The position numbers were made by a program, and so were the translations under genes. Below, piece after piece: positions 1 to 8,252 of a stretch of 64,000 bases of DNA. The notes below the pieces were generated by a model that saw only the letters and a list, made by a program, of their open reading frames with translations, did not search any database and had not been told where the DNA came from. The first letter of the stretch is position 1. Each line of letters starts with the position of its first letter. The stretch lies in assembly GCF_003002065.1 (NCBI RefSeq), contig NZ_PVZG01000002.1, positions 496,001 to 560,000 of the forward strand. Reading direction: 5' to 3'. This DNA comes from Pseudosporangium ferrugineum (GTDB taxonomy: Bacteria; Actinomycetota; Actinomycetes; Mycobacteriales; Micromonosporaceae).

Positions 1-178
1 CGAGCTGGTCGCGGGCGTCGGCACGGTGGTCGCGAGCGGCGGCATGGTGGTCGCGGGCGTCGGCGAGGCGGTCGCGGGCGTCGGCGGCGTGTTCCCGTGC
101 GGCAATCCGGCGTTCCCGCTCGCTCAAGTCCGCCGCCCTCCGCCCGTCCCCGTCGTCGTCCGCGTCCGCCCCGCTCAC
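1..178 (-). CDS. N-terminal part of a charged coiled-coil repeat protein (truncated by window edge)
   Basis: Reading the minus strand from a GTG at 178, 59 codons stay open to the window edge. After an acidic N-terminus the protein settles into a seven-residue periodicity around A-D-A-R-D (ADARDRL, ADARDHH, AAARDHR, ADARDQL), which predicts a long charged helix. Such repeats are familiar from actinobacterial proteins that carry GAF, ANTAR or PAS-type signalling domains further on, but no such domain is visible here. It is divergent from the gene starting at 259. The 21-bp periodicity also makes the DNA repetitive. The function cannot be assigned. Confidence 0.6.
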   Translation of the reverse strand, partial: MSGADADDDGDGRRAADLSERERRIAAREHAADARDRLADARDHHAAARDHRADARDQL

Positions 179-258
179 GACCTCACACTACCCACGTGCG
201 CGGGCCGGTCACACCACAGCGCGCAGTACTATCGGCGGACCCTGACCGGAGGTGTGCC

Positions 259-1335
259 GTGCCGCGAGACCGCCGCCCGCGGCCCGGTGTGGGGCTGCTC
301 GCCGCGCTCGCCGCCGGGGCCCTGCTGCTCGCGGTGCCGCCGGCCGCGTACGGGCGCCGCACGCCTCCCGCGCCGGCGGCCGTGGCCTGGCCGGGGGTGC
401 AACGGGCGAGCCTCCCGGCGGATTTGGCGGACGGCACCGCGTACGAGCCGGGGGTGTTCGTCGACGCGCGGACGTCGGCCGGCACCGCCCGCAGCCGGGA
501 CGGCCGGACGTTGCGGCTCGTCGTGCGCGCCGCGGACGGCTCGGTGCGGCTGCTGCGGGCGCTGCCGTCGGCGAGGAACCCGTCGTTCCAGACCCTCACG
601 GTCGCCGGTGGCCGGTTCGTCTGGTTCGAGCGTACGGACGGGGGTGTCCTCGAGGTGTGGGGCGCCGCGGTGGCGGGCGGCCCCGCGCGCCGGATCACCG
701 CGGACGCCGGGCAGGCGCGGTTCTACCGGTCGGACGACGACCTGGTGTTCGCGGACGGGCGGCTGCACTGGGTCGCGGCGGGGCCGGGCGGGGCGACCGA
801 GGTGCGTGCGGTGGCGCTCGCGGGCGGCCCGGTCGACGTCCGCGTGGTGCCCGGGACGTGGCGCCTGCTGAGCTGGCCCTGGCTGGTCGACGGGATCGCC
901 GACACGCGGGGCGCCACGACCCTGCGCAACCTCGCGACCGGTGCGGACGTGGCGGTGGCCCGGCCGCGGAGGGGCACGGTGGGCTGCAGCCCGGTCTGGT
1001 GCCGCATCGTGTCGCTGGACGACGAGGGCTACAGCCGGATCGAGCTGATGCGCCCCGGCGGCGGCGACCGCCGGGAGGTGGCCGGCGGCACGGCGGCGAC
1101 CGAGATCGTCGACGTGGCGCCGCTGGACCGGTTCGAGGTCTTCGTCACGATCGGGCGTACGGCGGAGCTGACCGGCAACGCCGAGCTGCTGGTGCACGAG
1201 ACCGGCACCCGGCGCACCGTGCAGGTCAGCCCCGACGCGGGCAGCGTGACGTACCGCAACGGCGTGCTGTGGTGGTCGACCGGCAGCCAGGAGAGCTTCG
1301 TCCGGCACACGCTGGACCTGCGTACGGTGCGTTAG
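259..1335 (+). CDS. secreted beta-propeller-like protein of unknown function
   Basis: 358 residues from a GTG at 259 with a strong GGAGG at 248-252. Residues 1-40 form a signal peptide (Arg-rich start, then a Leu/Ala-rich core ending near AYG). The mature part has repeated short beta-rich blocks such as GGRFVWFER, DDLVFADGRLHW and RNGVLWWSTG, spaced as in WD40/TolB-type propellers. There are no catalytic motifs. It probably acts outside the membrane, but its ligand is unknown. Its last four bases overlap the 3' end of the convergent exonuclease gene. Confidence 0.75.
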   Translation: MPRDRRPRPGVGLLAALAAGALLLAVPPAAYGRRTPPAPAAVAWPGVQRASLPADLADGTAYEPGVFVDARTSAGTARSRDGRTLRLVVRAADGSVRLLRALPSARNPSFQTLTVAGGRFVWFERTDGGVLEVWGAAVAGGPARRITADAGQARFYRSDDDLVFADGRLHWVAAGPGGATEVRAVALAGGPVDVRVVPGTWRLLSWPWLVDGIADTRGATTLRNLATGADVAVARPRRGTVGCSPVWCRIVSLDDEGYSRIELMRPGGGDRREVAGGTAATEIVDVAPLDRFEVFVTIGRTAELTGNAELLVHETGTRRTVQVSPDAGSVTYRNGVLWWSTGSQESFVRHTLDLRTVR

Positions 1336-2363
1336 AAAAGCGACAGCTGGCCCGGGGTGGGATCGCGGCGCCCGCTCAGCCCGCCGCGGATCACCCAGGG
1401 CCGCAGCTCGGGGATCGGGTCCTCGTCGCGGGGTTCGCGCTGCGGCGGCACGCCGCCGGTGAGCGCCCACAGCGACGGCCCCAGGTTGATCCCGCGCGGG
1501 CGCAGCGCCCGGCGGAAGCCGGCCAGGCTCAGCGGCAGCCGGGTGGACTCCAGGTCGGGCAGGTCCAGGTCGGTGCGCATCCGCATGAGCCGCCGGTTGC
1601 GGTCGATCAGGTCCCGTACGCCGTCGGCGGCGAGCTGTGCCGCGGCCTTGTCGCCCACCGCCTCGCGCACCAGGTGCTCCTCGCCCGCGTCCAGGGCGGC
1701 CCACGCGCCGTCGACCGTGCCGAAGGCCGCGAGCAGCTTGGCGGCGGTGGCCGCGCCGAAGCCGCGGACCCCGGGCAGGTTGTCGGACGGGTCGCCACGC
1801 AGGGCCGCGAAGTCCCTGTACTGCCACGGCTCGACGCCGCACAGCTCGGGCAGCCCGGCCGCGTCGACCAGGACCGCCTCGTCGAAGCCGCCGTTGCGCA
1901 CCCGCAGCACCGAGGTGGTCTCGTCGATGAGGGCGAACGCGTCCCGGTCGCTGGTCATCAGCACCGAGCGCCAGCCGTGCCGCCGGGCGTGGGCCGCGGA
2001 GCTGGCCAGCACGTCGTCGGCCTCGTACGCGCGCGGCACCACCGTGCGCACCCCGGCGGCGGCCAGCAGCCCGGGCGCCCCGGCGATCTGCTCGCTGAGG
2101 TCGGCGGGCTTCTCCGGCCGGTGCGCCTTGTACGCCGGGTAGTCGGCGCGCCGGGCGGAGTCCTCGGGGCAGTCGAAGCCGACGATCAGCGCGTCCGGCC
2201 GCAGGTACGCCGCGGCCCGCGCGATGTACCCGACGAGCCCCCGCAGCGCCCACACCGGCCGGCCGTCGCCGTCGAGGAACCCGTCCGCCGCACCCGCGTG
2301 GTACGCGCGATGCACCAGACTGTTCCCGTCGAGCACGAGCAGCAGGGGGACCGGGGGCGGCAC
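1332..2363 (-). CDS. 5'-3' exonuclease / flap endonuclease (PolA N-domain-like)
   Basis: 343 residues. It matches the stand-alone 5'-3' exonuclease family related to the N-terminal domain of DNA polymerase I, which removes RNA primers and flaps. Visible motifs in order: LVLDGNSLVHRAYH near the N-terminus (metal-binding Asp), YKAHRPEKP, the acidic EADDV, TSDRD, and the helix-hairpin region GDPSDNLPGVRGFG. All metal-binding acidic clusters are present. The GTG start at 2363 sits six bases after a TACACT -10 box (2370-2375, minus strand), suggesting a leaderless transcript. The upstream promoter region runs directly into the 37-bp repeat array. Confidence 0.92.
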   Translation of the reverse strand: MPPPVPLLLVLDGNSLVHRAYHAGAADGFLDGDGRPVWALRGLVGYIARAAAYLRPDALIVGFDCPEDSARRADYPAYKAHRPEKPADLSEQIAGAPGLLAAAGVRTVVPRAYEADDVLASSAAHARRHGWRSVLMTSDRDAFALIDETTSVLRVRNGGFDEAVLVDAAGLPELCGVEPWQYRDFAALRGDPSDNLPGVRGFGAATAAKLLAAFGTVDGAWAALDAGEEHLVREAVGDKAAAQLAADGVRDLIDRNRRLMRMRTDLDLPDLESTRLPLSLAGFRRALRPRGINLGPSLWALTGGVPPQREPRDEDPIPELRPWVIRGGLSGRRDPTPGQLSLF

Positions 2364-2380
2364 CCCGCGAGTGTAGGCCC

Positions 2381-2565
2381 GCGCCGGGCTCAGTCCGTGC
2401 CGGACTCCCCGCCGCCCGCGCCGGGCTCAGTCCGTGCCGGACTCCCCGCCGCCCGCGCCGGGCTCAGTCCGTGCCGGACTCCCCGCCGCCCGCGCCGGGC
2501 TCAGTCCGTGCCGGACTCCCCGCCGCCCGCGCCGGGCTCAGTCCGTGCCGGACTCCCCGCCGCCC
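2381..2565. repeat. five perfect 37-bp tandem repeats derived from a gene 3' end
   Basis: Copies start at 2381, 2418, 2455, 2492 and 2529 and look identical. Read on the minus strand each unit ends with codons for GGGESGTD and a TGA, the exact C-terminus of the solute-binding protein whose real stop lies in the 2529 copy. The unit is not a multiple of three. The array fills the space between that stop and the exonuclease promoter, so the exonuclease -35 region would lie in the first copy. There are no variable spacers, so it is not a CRISPR array. Confidence 0.97.
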
Positions 2566-3452
2566 GCGTTGATCGACGACGCGGTCAGCGCGCCGCTGCC
2601 CAGCCCCCAGCGTTCGAGCAGCTCCGCGTACGCGCCGGAGCGGATCAGCCGGTCGAGCGCGTCGCGCAGGCTGTCCCGCAGGCCGGTGCGGCCCTTGGGC
2701 ACGGCGAGGCCGTAGAGGCCGGGCTCGTACTGCACGGTCGAGGCGAGCTGGAAGTACGCCCGGGTCCGCGCGTCGGTGGTCAGGTGCACCGCCGGCGGGT
2801 AGTCGGTGAGGCTCGCGACCGCCCGGCCGGTCCGCAGCTGGAGCACCGCGTCCGAGTTCGTCTTGTACGTGCGGATGGTGATCGGCCGCGCGCCGCACCC
2901 GGGCTGCGAGCGTTGCAGCAGGTCGACCTGGATGGTGCCCTTCTCGACGGCGACGACCTGCCCGCACAGGTCCTTGAGGTCGATGACGCCGCGCGGGTTG
3001 CCGCGTTGCACGACGATCGACGTACCGGCGGCGAAGTAGTTGATGAAGTCGGCCTTCTTCTCCCGCTCGGCCGTGTCGGTCATCGCCGAGAGCACCCCGT
3101 CGTAGGCGCCGTTCTTGGCCTCGCCGAGCGCGGTGTCGAAGTCCGCGGGGACCATCTCCACCTTGACGCCGAGCACCGCGCCGAGGGCGGCGGCCAGGTC
3201 GGGATCGAACCCGATGACGGTACGCCCGTCGGTGCCGTACGACTCCATCGGCGCGTAGCTGGGGTCGGTGGCGAGCCGGATCACGCCGCTGTCGCGGATC
3301 TCCTGGGGCAGCGCGTCGTGCAGCGCCCGGTCCAGCGCGACCGTGCCGGCGCCGGTCGTGCCGCCGCCGGCCTCGCCGGTGCCGCAGCCGCCGGAGACGA
3401 CCGCCAGCACGACGCCGGTCAGCGCGAGCCCGGTCCTGGTCAGCTTCCTCAT
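2538..3452 (-). CDS. ABC transporter solute-binding lipoprotein (family 3, amino-acid type)
   Basis: 304 residues. It starts at an ATG preceded by GGAGG and carries a lipoprotein signal with its lipobox at VVSGGC (Cys23). The rest follows the bacterial extracellular solute-binding family 3 fold: VIRLATDPSYAPMES at the entrance of lobe 1, IGFDPDLAAALG, and YDGVLSAMTDT. Such proteins deliver polar amino acids or related small ligands to an ABC importer or a membrane sensor. No permease or ATPase is adjacent. Instead it lies 12 bp downstream of a GGDEF-EAL gene on the same strand, so it may act as a ligand sensor. Its last codons are repeated in the array downstream. Confidence 0.88.
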   Translation of the reverse strand: MRKLTRTGLALTGVVLAVVSGGCGTGEAGGGTTGAGTVALDRALHDALPQEIRDSGVIRLATDPSYAPMESYGTDGRTVIGFDPDLAAALGAVLGVKVEMVPADFDTALGEAKNGAYDGVLSAMTDTAEREKKADFINYFAAGTSIVVQRGNPRGVIDLKDLCGQVVAVEKGTIQVDLLQRSQPGCGARPITIRTYKTNSDAVLQLRTGRAVASLTDYPPAVHLTTDARTRAYFQLASTVQYEPGLYGLAVPKGRTGLRDSLRDALDRLIRSGAYAELLERWGLGSGALTASSINAGGGESGTD

Positions 3453-3464
3453 GGCGGTGCCTCC

Positions 3465-5432
3465 TTAGGATCGCGCGACGGCGGGCAGGTCCCGCCGGAC
3501 GTCGCCGGTCGTGCTCTCGATCAGGTCGTTCCAGGTCAGGGGCGGTGCGAGCAGCGAGCCCTGGGCCGCGTCGCAGCCGGCGTCCTCGAGCCAGCGCCGG
3601 ACCTCGGGGCTCTCCACCCCCTCCGCGGTCACCCAGCAGCCCAGTCCGTGCGCGAGTTCGATCACCGAGCGCACGATGGCCTCGCTCTGCGGGTCGCGGC
3701 CGAGGCTGCTGACGAAGACCCGGTCGATCTTGATCTCGGAGACCGGGATGTTCCGCAGCTGCGAGAGGCTGGTGTAGCCGACGCCGAAGTCGTCGACGGC
3801 CACCCCCGCGCCGAGCGCGACGAGGTCGACCACGGTCCGGGTGGCGATCGCGGTGTCGCCGGCCAGCGCGGTCTCGGTCACCTCGAGCATGAGCTGGTCG
3901 GCGGGGGTGCCGGTCTCGGCGAGCGCCCCGGCGACGAAGCCCGCGAAGTCCGGCTCGTCCAGGTTGCGGGCGGAGACGTTGACCGCCACCGGCCAGCTCC
4001 GCCCGGCCGTGGTCCAGTCCCGCTGGTCGGCCAGGGCCCGGCGCAGCACCCAGGCGGTCAGCGGCTGGATCAGCCCGGACTGCTCGGCGGCGGGCAGGAA
4101 GTCGGCCGGCGGCAGCAGCCCGCGTACGGGATGGTGCCAGCGGACCAGGGCCTCCACGCCGCAGATCTCGCCGTCGGAGAGGCGGATCTTCGGCTGGTAG
4201 TGCAGCACCAGCTCGTCGCGTTCCAGGGCGTGCCGCAGCTCGGCCTGCACGACCAGCCACTGGGTGGGGTGCGCGACGGCGCCGCCGGCGTACACGACGA
4301 TCCCCGAGGTGCCGCGTTTGCCCTGGTACATGGCGGCGTCGGCGCGCTGGAGCAGCTCCTCGACGCCGGTGCCGTGCTCGGGGTACGCGGCGACGCCGAA
4401 GCTGGCCTCGATGGTCAGCGGGATGCCGTCGAGCACGACCTCCTCGGTGAGCCGGTCCCGGGCACGGGCGAGCAGCGCCGGCGCCTCGGCGGGGGTGACG
4501 CCGGGCAGGATCAGGCCGAACTCGTCGCCGCCGAGGCGGGTGACGGTGTCCTCGGGGCGCAGCGCGGACACCAGCCGGTGCGCGACCACCCGCAGCAGCT
4601 CGTCGCCGGCGTGGTGGCCGAGGGTGTCGTTGACCTCCTTGAAGTGGTTGAGGTCGACGAGGGTCACCGCGCCCCGGCGCGGAGCCGTCTCCAGCGCCGC
4701 CTTCGCCCGGGCCCGGAACGCCGCCCGGTTCGGCAGCCCGGTGAGCCCGTCGTGCATCGCCTCGTACTCCTGCCGGGCCGCGTAGCGGCGCAGCGACCGG
4801 GTGGTGGACCAGGAGATCAGCGCCAGCACCAGGTAGAGGCCGACCAGGCCGGCACCGAGCCGCCAGTACGTGATCCGCAGCTGCTCCCGGAGCCGCGCGG
4901 CGATGCTCTCGTACGGCAGGTAGAGCTCCAGCACCCCGATCGCGCGCCCGGACGCGCTGGCGACGACGGGCTGGAGCACCCGGATGACCTCGCCGGGCCC
5001 GCGCTCGGGGTCGGCGACCACGGCGACGTCGGTGCGGCCCACCGCGGCGGTGGTGAACGCGGGATCGGAGACGGGGATGCCGCCGGCCGTGGAGCCGTCG
5101 TCGGAGAAGACCACCTGGCCGGTGAAGCTGCGCAGCCGCATCCGCAGCACCGAGCCGTGGAAGATGGCGAAGTCGGTCGCGGCCTGGAGCCGGTCGCGCT
5201 GCGCCACGGTCAGCCCGGAGGTCAGGTCGGCGTCCTCCAGCGCGGGCGCGACGGCCATCTCCTCGATGACGACGGCCTGCGCGCGGCCCTGCTCCTCGCC
5301 CTGTCGCGCGGCGTCGTCGCGGTAGCCGTTGACCAGCACCACGCCCAGCACGGCGACCGGCACGAGGCTCGCGGCGGCATACGCCACGAACAGCCGTGAC
5401 CCGCCCCTGGCACCCCTGCTCCGCAGCCGCAC
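3465..5432 (-). CDS. membrane GGDEF-EAL protein (c-di-GMP turnover)
   Basis: 655 residues. An N-terminal membrane helix (about 14-36), an extracytoplasmic sensing segment (about 40-188) and a second helix (about 190-210) precede a GGDEF domain and an EAL domain. The GGDEF motif is intact at 301-305, with an RPED inhibitory site five residues before it. The EAL domain has EALVRW (about 427) and DDFGVGYTSL, so both synthesis and hydrolysis of cyclic di-GMP look possible. It stops 12 bp before the solute-binding lipoprotein gene, whose RBS lies in the gap, so the two are probably co-transcribed. The start is a GTG at 5432 without a clear Shine-Dalgarno. Confidence 0.9.
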   Translation of the reverse strand: MRLRSRGARGGSRLFVAYAAASLVPVAVLGVVLVNGYRDDAARQGEEQGRAQAVVIEEMAVAPALEDADLTSGLTVAQRDRLQAATDFAIFHGSVLRMRLRSFTGQVVFSDDGSTAGGIPVSDPAFTTAAVGRTDVAVVADPERGPGEVIRVLQPVVASASGRAIGVLELYLPYESIAARLREQLRITYWRLGAGLVGLYLVLALISWSTTRSLRRYAARQEYEAMHDGLTGLPNRAAFRARAKAALETAPRRGAVTLVDLNHFKEVNDTLGHHAGDELLRVVAHRLVSALRPEDTVTRLGGDEFGLILPGVTPAEAPALLARARDRLTEEVVLDGIPLTIEASFGVAAYPEHGTGVEELLQRADAAMYQGKRGTSGIVVYAGGAVAHPTQWLVVQAELRHALERDELVLHYQPKIRLSDGEICGVEALVRWHHPVRGLLPPADFLPAAEQSGLIQPLTAWVLRRALADQRDWTTAGRSWPVAVNVSARNLDEPDFAGFVAGALAETGTPADQLMLEVTETALAGDTAIATRTVVDLVALGAGVAVDDFGVGYTSLSQLRNIPVSEIKIDRVFVSSLGRDPQSEAIVRSVIELAHGLGCWVTAEGVESPEVRRWLEDAGCDAAQGSLLAPPLTWNDLIESTTGDVRRDLPAVARS

Positions 5433-5462
5433 GCCGGGTCTATCGGCGCGCGGGTGCTCCGC

Positions 5463-6063
5463 TCAAGGAGAACTGAACAGCAGGTCGAGGTGGGCGTCGA
5501 GGGCGGCCGGCGCCCGCTCGGGGGTGTACTGCCCACCGAGCAGGTAGACCCCGAGACCCTCCATCAGCGCCAGCAGGCCCGCGGCGGCGGCTTCCGGATC
5601 GCGTACGGGCAGCAGCCCCGCGAAGAACCCGCTCAGCTCCGCGGTGTCCGCCCGCAACGCCCCCGCCTCCGGCCGCACCGCGGTGTACGCGAGGAACGCC
5701 AGCGCCACCCGCCCGTCGTCGCGGCTCTCCGCGTCCAGCGGCAGGACGGCGGTGATGATCGTCCGCAGCAGGTCGCGCGGCGCGGGGGTGTCGCCGAGCC
5801 GGGCCACCGCCGCCGCGGCCCGCGTGGATCTCGTCCTGCCCGGCGATGCCCCGCAGCAGCGTGGCGGCCCGGGCGGCGGTCCGCAGCGCCGCCGCATTCG
5901 CCGCCCCGGTGCGCGACGATCCGGCGACCGGCGCGAACCGCGGGTCGGCCAGCACGTACTCCATGGCCGCCTGCGCCCGCGGGCCGAAGTGCTCCTGCAG
6001 CCGCTCGCCCACCTCGCGCAGCTCGCCGAGCCGCGACCGTACCGTTTGACAATGCGACTGCAA
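5463..6063 (-). pseudogene. frameshifted gene ending in a TetR/BetI-type ligand-binding domain
   Basis: Two high-GC3 segments on the minus strand are in different frames. The distal part (about 5463-5825) reads RTIITAVLPLDAESRDDGRVALAFLAYTAV and onward to DAHLDLLF, in short stretches typical of BetI-like TetR C-terminal domains. The proximal part (about 5825-6063; TTG at 6063) reads GELREVGERLQEHFGPRAQ and YVLADPRFAPV, which I do not recognise. No TetR helix-turn-helix is found in any frame. The frame changes in the GC-rich run near 5815-5825. Either a decayed regulator fused to another remnant, or a sequencing indel. Confidence 0.5.
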
Positions 6064-6071
6064 CGTAAAAC
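6044..6071. promoter_or_regulatory. imperfect 28-bp palindrome upstream of the broken TetR-type gene
   Basis: Arms of 12 bp at 6044-6055 and 6060-6071 match at 9 of 12 positions (GTTTGACAATGC against GTTTTACGTTGC on the other strand), separated by 4 bp. It is a local AT-rich island in GC-rich DNA. Its size and position fit a regulator operator overlapping a promoter, but the binding protein is unknown. Confidence 0.4.
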
Positions 6072-6119
6072 CTCGCTGCTCGACGAGGACGCGACGCTGC
6101 CACGGGGAGGGGCCGGCCT

Positions 6120-7052
6120 CTACGGAGTGAGGACGATCTTGCCGCGGGCGTGGCCCGACTCGCTGAGCTCGTGCGCGGCCGCCGCCTCGGCCAGCGGGAA
6201 CACCGCCGCGACCGGGACGGTGAGCCGCCCCTGCCCGGCGAGTCGCACGGCCGCGTCGAGGGCCCCGGCCGACTGCGGATCGGCGCCCTGCCCGCCGCCG
6301 GTACGGGACTGGTGCACTCCGTGCGCCGCGGCGTCCAGGTCGGCGATGGTGACCACCCGGGCGGGGCCGCCGGCCAGCGCCACCAGGTCCGGCAGGGAGC
6401 CCGAGCCGGCGCAGTCGAACACGGCGTCCACCCCGCCGGGCGCCAGGTCCGCGACCCGCCCGGCCAGGCCCGGGCCGTACGTGGTCGGCGTGGCGCCCAG
6501 CCCGGCCAGGAAGTCGTGGTTGCGGGTGCTCGCCGTGCCGATCACCGTCGCCCCGCGGGCCGCCGCGAGCTGGACCGCCATCGTGCCCACGCCGCCGGCC
6601 GCGCCCTCGAGCAGCAGCGTGGTGCCCTCCCGCACGCCGAGCAGGTCCAGGACCCGGGTGGCGGTCTCGATGTTCGCGGCCGCGCCCCCGGCCGTCGTCC
6701 AGGACCACGCGGCCGGCTTCGGTGCCCACAGGGTCAGCACGGCGTAGCCGGCGTTGGCGCCGCCGAGGCGGGCGAGGTCGGTCATCCCGAAGACCTCGTC
6801 GCCCGGCCGTACGCCGGTCACGCCCGCACCGGCCTCGTCCACCACGCCCGCGGCGTCGACCCCCGGGATGTGCGGCAGGGGGATCGGGAGCCGGTCGCGG
6901 AACCGGCCGGAGCGCAGGTACCAGTCGCCGGGCGTGACGCCCGAGGCGAGGACCTTCACGCGGATCTGTCCCGGTCCGGCGTGCGGTTCCGGCGCGTCCG
7001 CGACCCGCAGCACGTCGCTGGGGCCGTACTCGGAGAATTGCAGTGCTCTCAT
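6120..7052 (-). CDS. zinc-independent quinone oxidoreductase-like MDR enzyme
   Basis: 310 residues. Medium-chain dehydrogenase/reductase of the quinone oxidoreductase group: the GroES-like N-domain has HIPGVDAAGVV and GDEVFG, and the Rossmann domain has the coenzyme loop GAAGGVGTMAVQLA. It ends in RGKIVLTP, the usual close of this family. No catalytic or structural zinc ligands are seen, so NADPH-dependent reduction of quinones or enones is expected; the substrate is unknown. It is divergent from the TetR gene at 7103, and the short gap contains ACGGG and CCCGT arms at 7066-7080 that could bind that regulator. Confidence 0.85.
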   Translation of the reverse strand: MRALQFSEYGPSDVLRVADAPEPHAGPGQIRVKVLASGVTPGDWYLRSGRFRDRLPIPLPHIPGVDAAGVVDEAGAGVTGVRPGDEVFGMTDLARLGGANAGYAVLTLWAPKPAAWSWTTAGGAAANIETATRVLDLLGVREGTTLLLEGAAGGVGTMAVQLAAARGATVIGTASTRNHDFLAGLGATPTTYGPGLAGRVADLAPGGVDAVFDCAGSGSLPDLVALAGGPARVVTIADLDAAAHGVHQSRTGGGQGADPQSAGALDAAVRLAGQGRLTVPVAAVFPLAEAAAAHELSESGHARGKIVLTP

Positions 7053-7102
7053 GCCCCGGACGCTAACGGGACGCCCCCGTCCACTTGGCTAAAGTGAGAG
7101 CG

Positions 7103-7729
7103 GTGACCGCCCCTTTGCCTCAGCCGCTGCGCTCCGACGCCCGCGACAACCGCGACCGCATCCTCGCGGTGGCCCGGGCGGTGTTCGCCGCCGAGGGGCT
7201 CGACGTGCCCCTGCGGGAGATCGCCCGCCGGGCCGGCGTCGGCCCGGCGACCCTGTACCGGCGGTTCCCGACCAAGGAGTCGCTGGTCGTCGCCGCCTTC
7301 GCCGAGCAGATGGGCACCTGCGGCGCGATCGTCGCGGAGGGCGCGGCGGACCCGGACCCGTGGCGGGGCTTCCGCACGGTGGTCGAGCGCCTCTGCGACC
7401 TGCACGTCCGCGACCGCGGCTTCACCGTGGCGTTCCTGACGGCCTACCCGGGCGCCATCGACTTCACCGCGACCCGGGAGCGGGCCCTGACCGCCCTCGG
7501 CGGCCTCGCCCGCCGCGCCCGGGAGGCCGGGGCCCTGCGCCGCGACTTCGTCCTGGAGGACCTCGTCCTCGTCCTCATGGCGGTCAACGGCATCCGGGCC
7601 CCCTCCGAGGCGGGCGCGGTGGCGGCGGCCCGGCGCTTCGCCGCGCTGGCCATCGAGGGCTTCCGCGCGAGCGGCGACGTGACGCCCCTGCCTCCCGCCG
7701 TCCGGCTGCCGCTCATCCCCGTCCGGTAG
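7103..7729 (+). CDS. TetR-family transcriptional regulator
   Basis: 208 residues from GTG 7103. The N-terminal helix-turn-helix is clear: RDRILAVARAVFAAEGL, then LREIARRAGVGPATLYRRFP and TKESL. A TAAAGT -10 box at 7090-7095 lies seven bases before the GTG, favouring a leaderless start here over the TTG at 7085. It is divergent from the oxidoreductase gene, the usual arrangement for a local repressor of that gene. Its 3' end overlaps the convergent SnoaL-like gene by 17 bp. Confidence 0.88.
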   Translation: MTAPLPQPLRSDARDNRDRILAVARAVFAAEGLDVPLREIARRAGVGPATLYRRFPTKESLVVAAFAEQMGTCGAIVAEGAADPDPWRGFRTVVERLCDLHVRDRGFTVAFLTAYPGAIDFTATRERALTALGGLARRAREAGALRRDFVLEDLVLVLMAVNGIRAPSEAGAVAAARRFAALAIEGFRASGDVTPLPPAVRLPLIPVR

Positions 7730-8195
7730 GGGCCGCTGGCCCGCCCGCCGCGGCCTCGATGGCGGACCTGAAGTCGGGGCCGGCCCCGATCTGGGCCAGC
7801 AGCACGTTCGCCGAGTTGTAGCAGTGGAACCGCTCGATCTTCCCGTCCCGCAGGTACCAGAGATCCGCCGTCGGTACGTCGATCCGGTTGCCGGTCGGCG
7901 GGATGGCGCCGATCGGGGTCGGGAACGCGCCGAGATGCGTTCCCTGAATGCGCAGCTCGACGGCGACGACCTCACCGATCGCGTGCAGCTCGAGCAGCTC
8001 GCGGTGGATGTCGGGGAAGACGCCGGCCAGGCCCGTCAGCGCCAGGGGGATCTCGTCGCCGCGGAAGCTCTGCGCGTTCGGCATGTCGTGGAACGATCCG
8101 TCCTCGGTGAACAGGGCCCGGAAGCCGGGCCCGTCCAGGACCGATCCCTCCGCCAGCCGGTACGCCTCGCGGACGATCTCTTCGTTGCTCTTCAC
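7713..8195 (-). CDS. SnoaL-like / NTF2-fold protein
   Basis: 160 residues from GTG 8195 (GGGAGGGG upstream). The sequence follows the SnoaL-like NTF2-fold pattern: EEIVREAYRLAEG, FRALFTEDGSFHDMP, PDIHRELLELHAIGEVVAVE and DLWYLRDGKIERFHCYNS. This fold makes small dimeric alpha+beta-barrel enzymes or binding proteins acting on hydrophobic ligands; no specific reaction can be assigned. An open frame continues upstream but lies in the shadow of the TetR gene. It is divergent from the TetR gene at 8253, with a shared inverted repeat between them. Confidence 0.82.
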   Translation of the reverse strand: MKSNEEIVREAYRLAEGSVLDGPGFRALFTEDGSFHDMPNAQSFRGDEIPLALTGLAGVFPDIHRELLELHAIGEVVAVELRIQGTHLGAFPTPIGAIPPTGNRIDVPTADLWYLRDGKIERFHCYNSANVLLAQIGAGPDFRSAIEAAAGGPAAPTGRG

Positions 8196-8214
8196 GTCGT
8201 GCCCCTCCCGATCG

Positions 8215-8238
8215 GTTATTGACTGGATGGACAATAAC
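8215..8238. promoter_or_regulatory. inverted repeat operator candidate between SnoaL-like and TetR genes
   Basis: GTTATTG at 8215-8221 and CAATAAC at 8232-8238 are perfect 7-bp arms with a 10-bp spacer. It lies in the 57-bp divergent gap next to the TATTCT -10 box (8240-8245) of the TetR gene, an ideal position for autorepression and co-control of the SnoaL-like gene. Confidence 0.6.
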
Positions 8239-8252
8239 GTATTCTCACTGAC

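Noticed and set aside
2381..2565. CRISPR-like direct repeats
   Set aside because: Units are directly adjacent with no spacers and contain a gene end; no cas genes are seen.
252..5399. A 1715-residue open frame on the plus strand
   Set aside because: It runs opposite to the exonuclease, solute-binding and GGDEF-EAL genes, which have clear motifs and starts; it is a shadow of high-GC codon bias.
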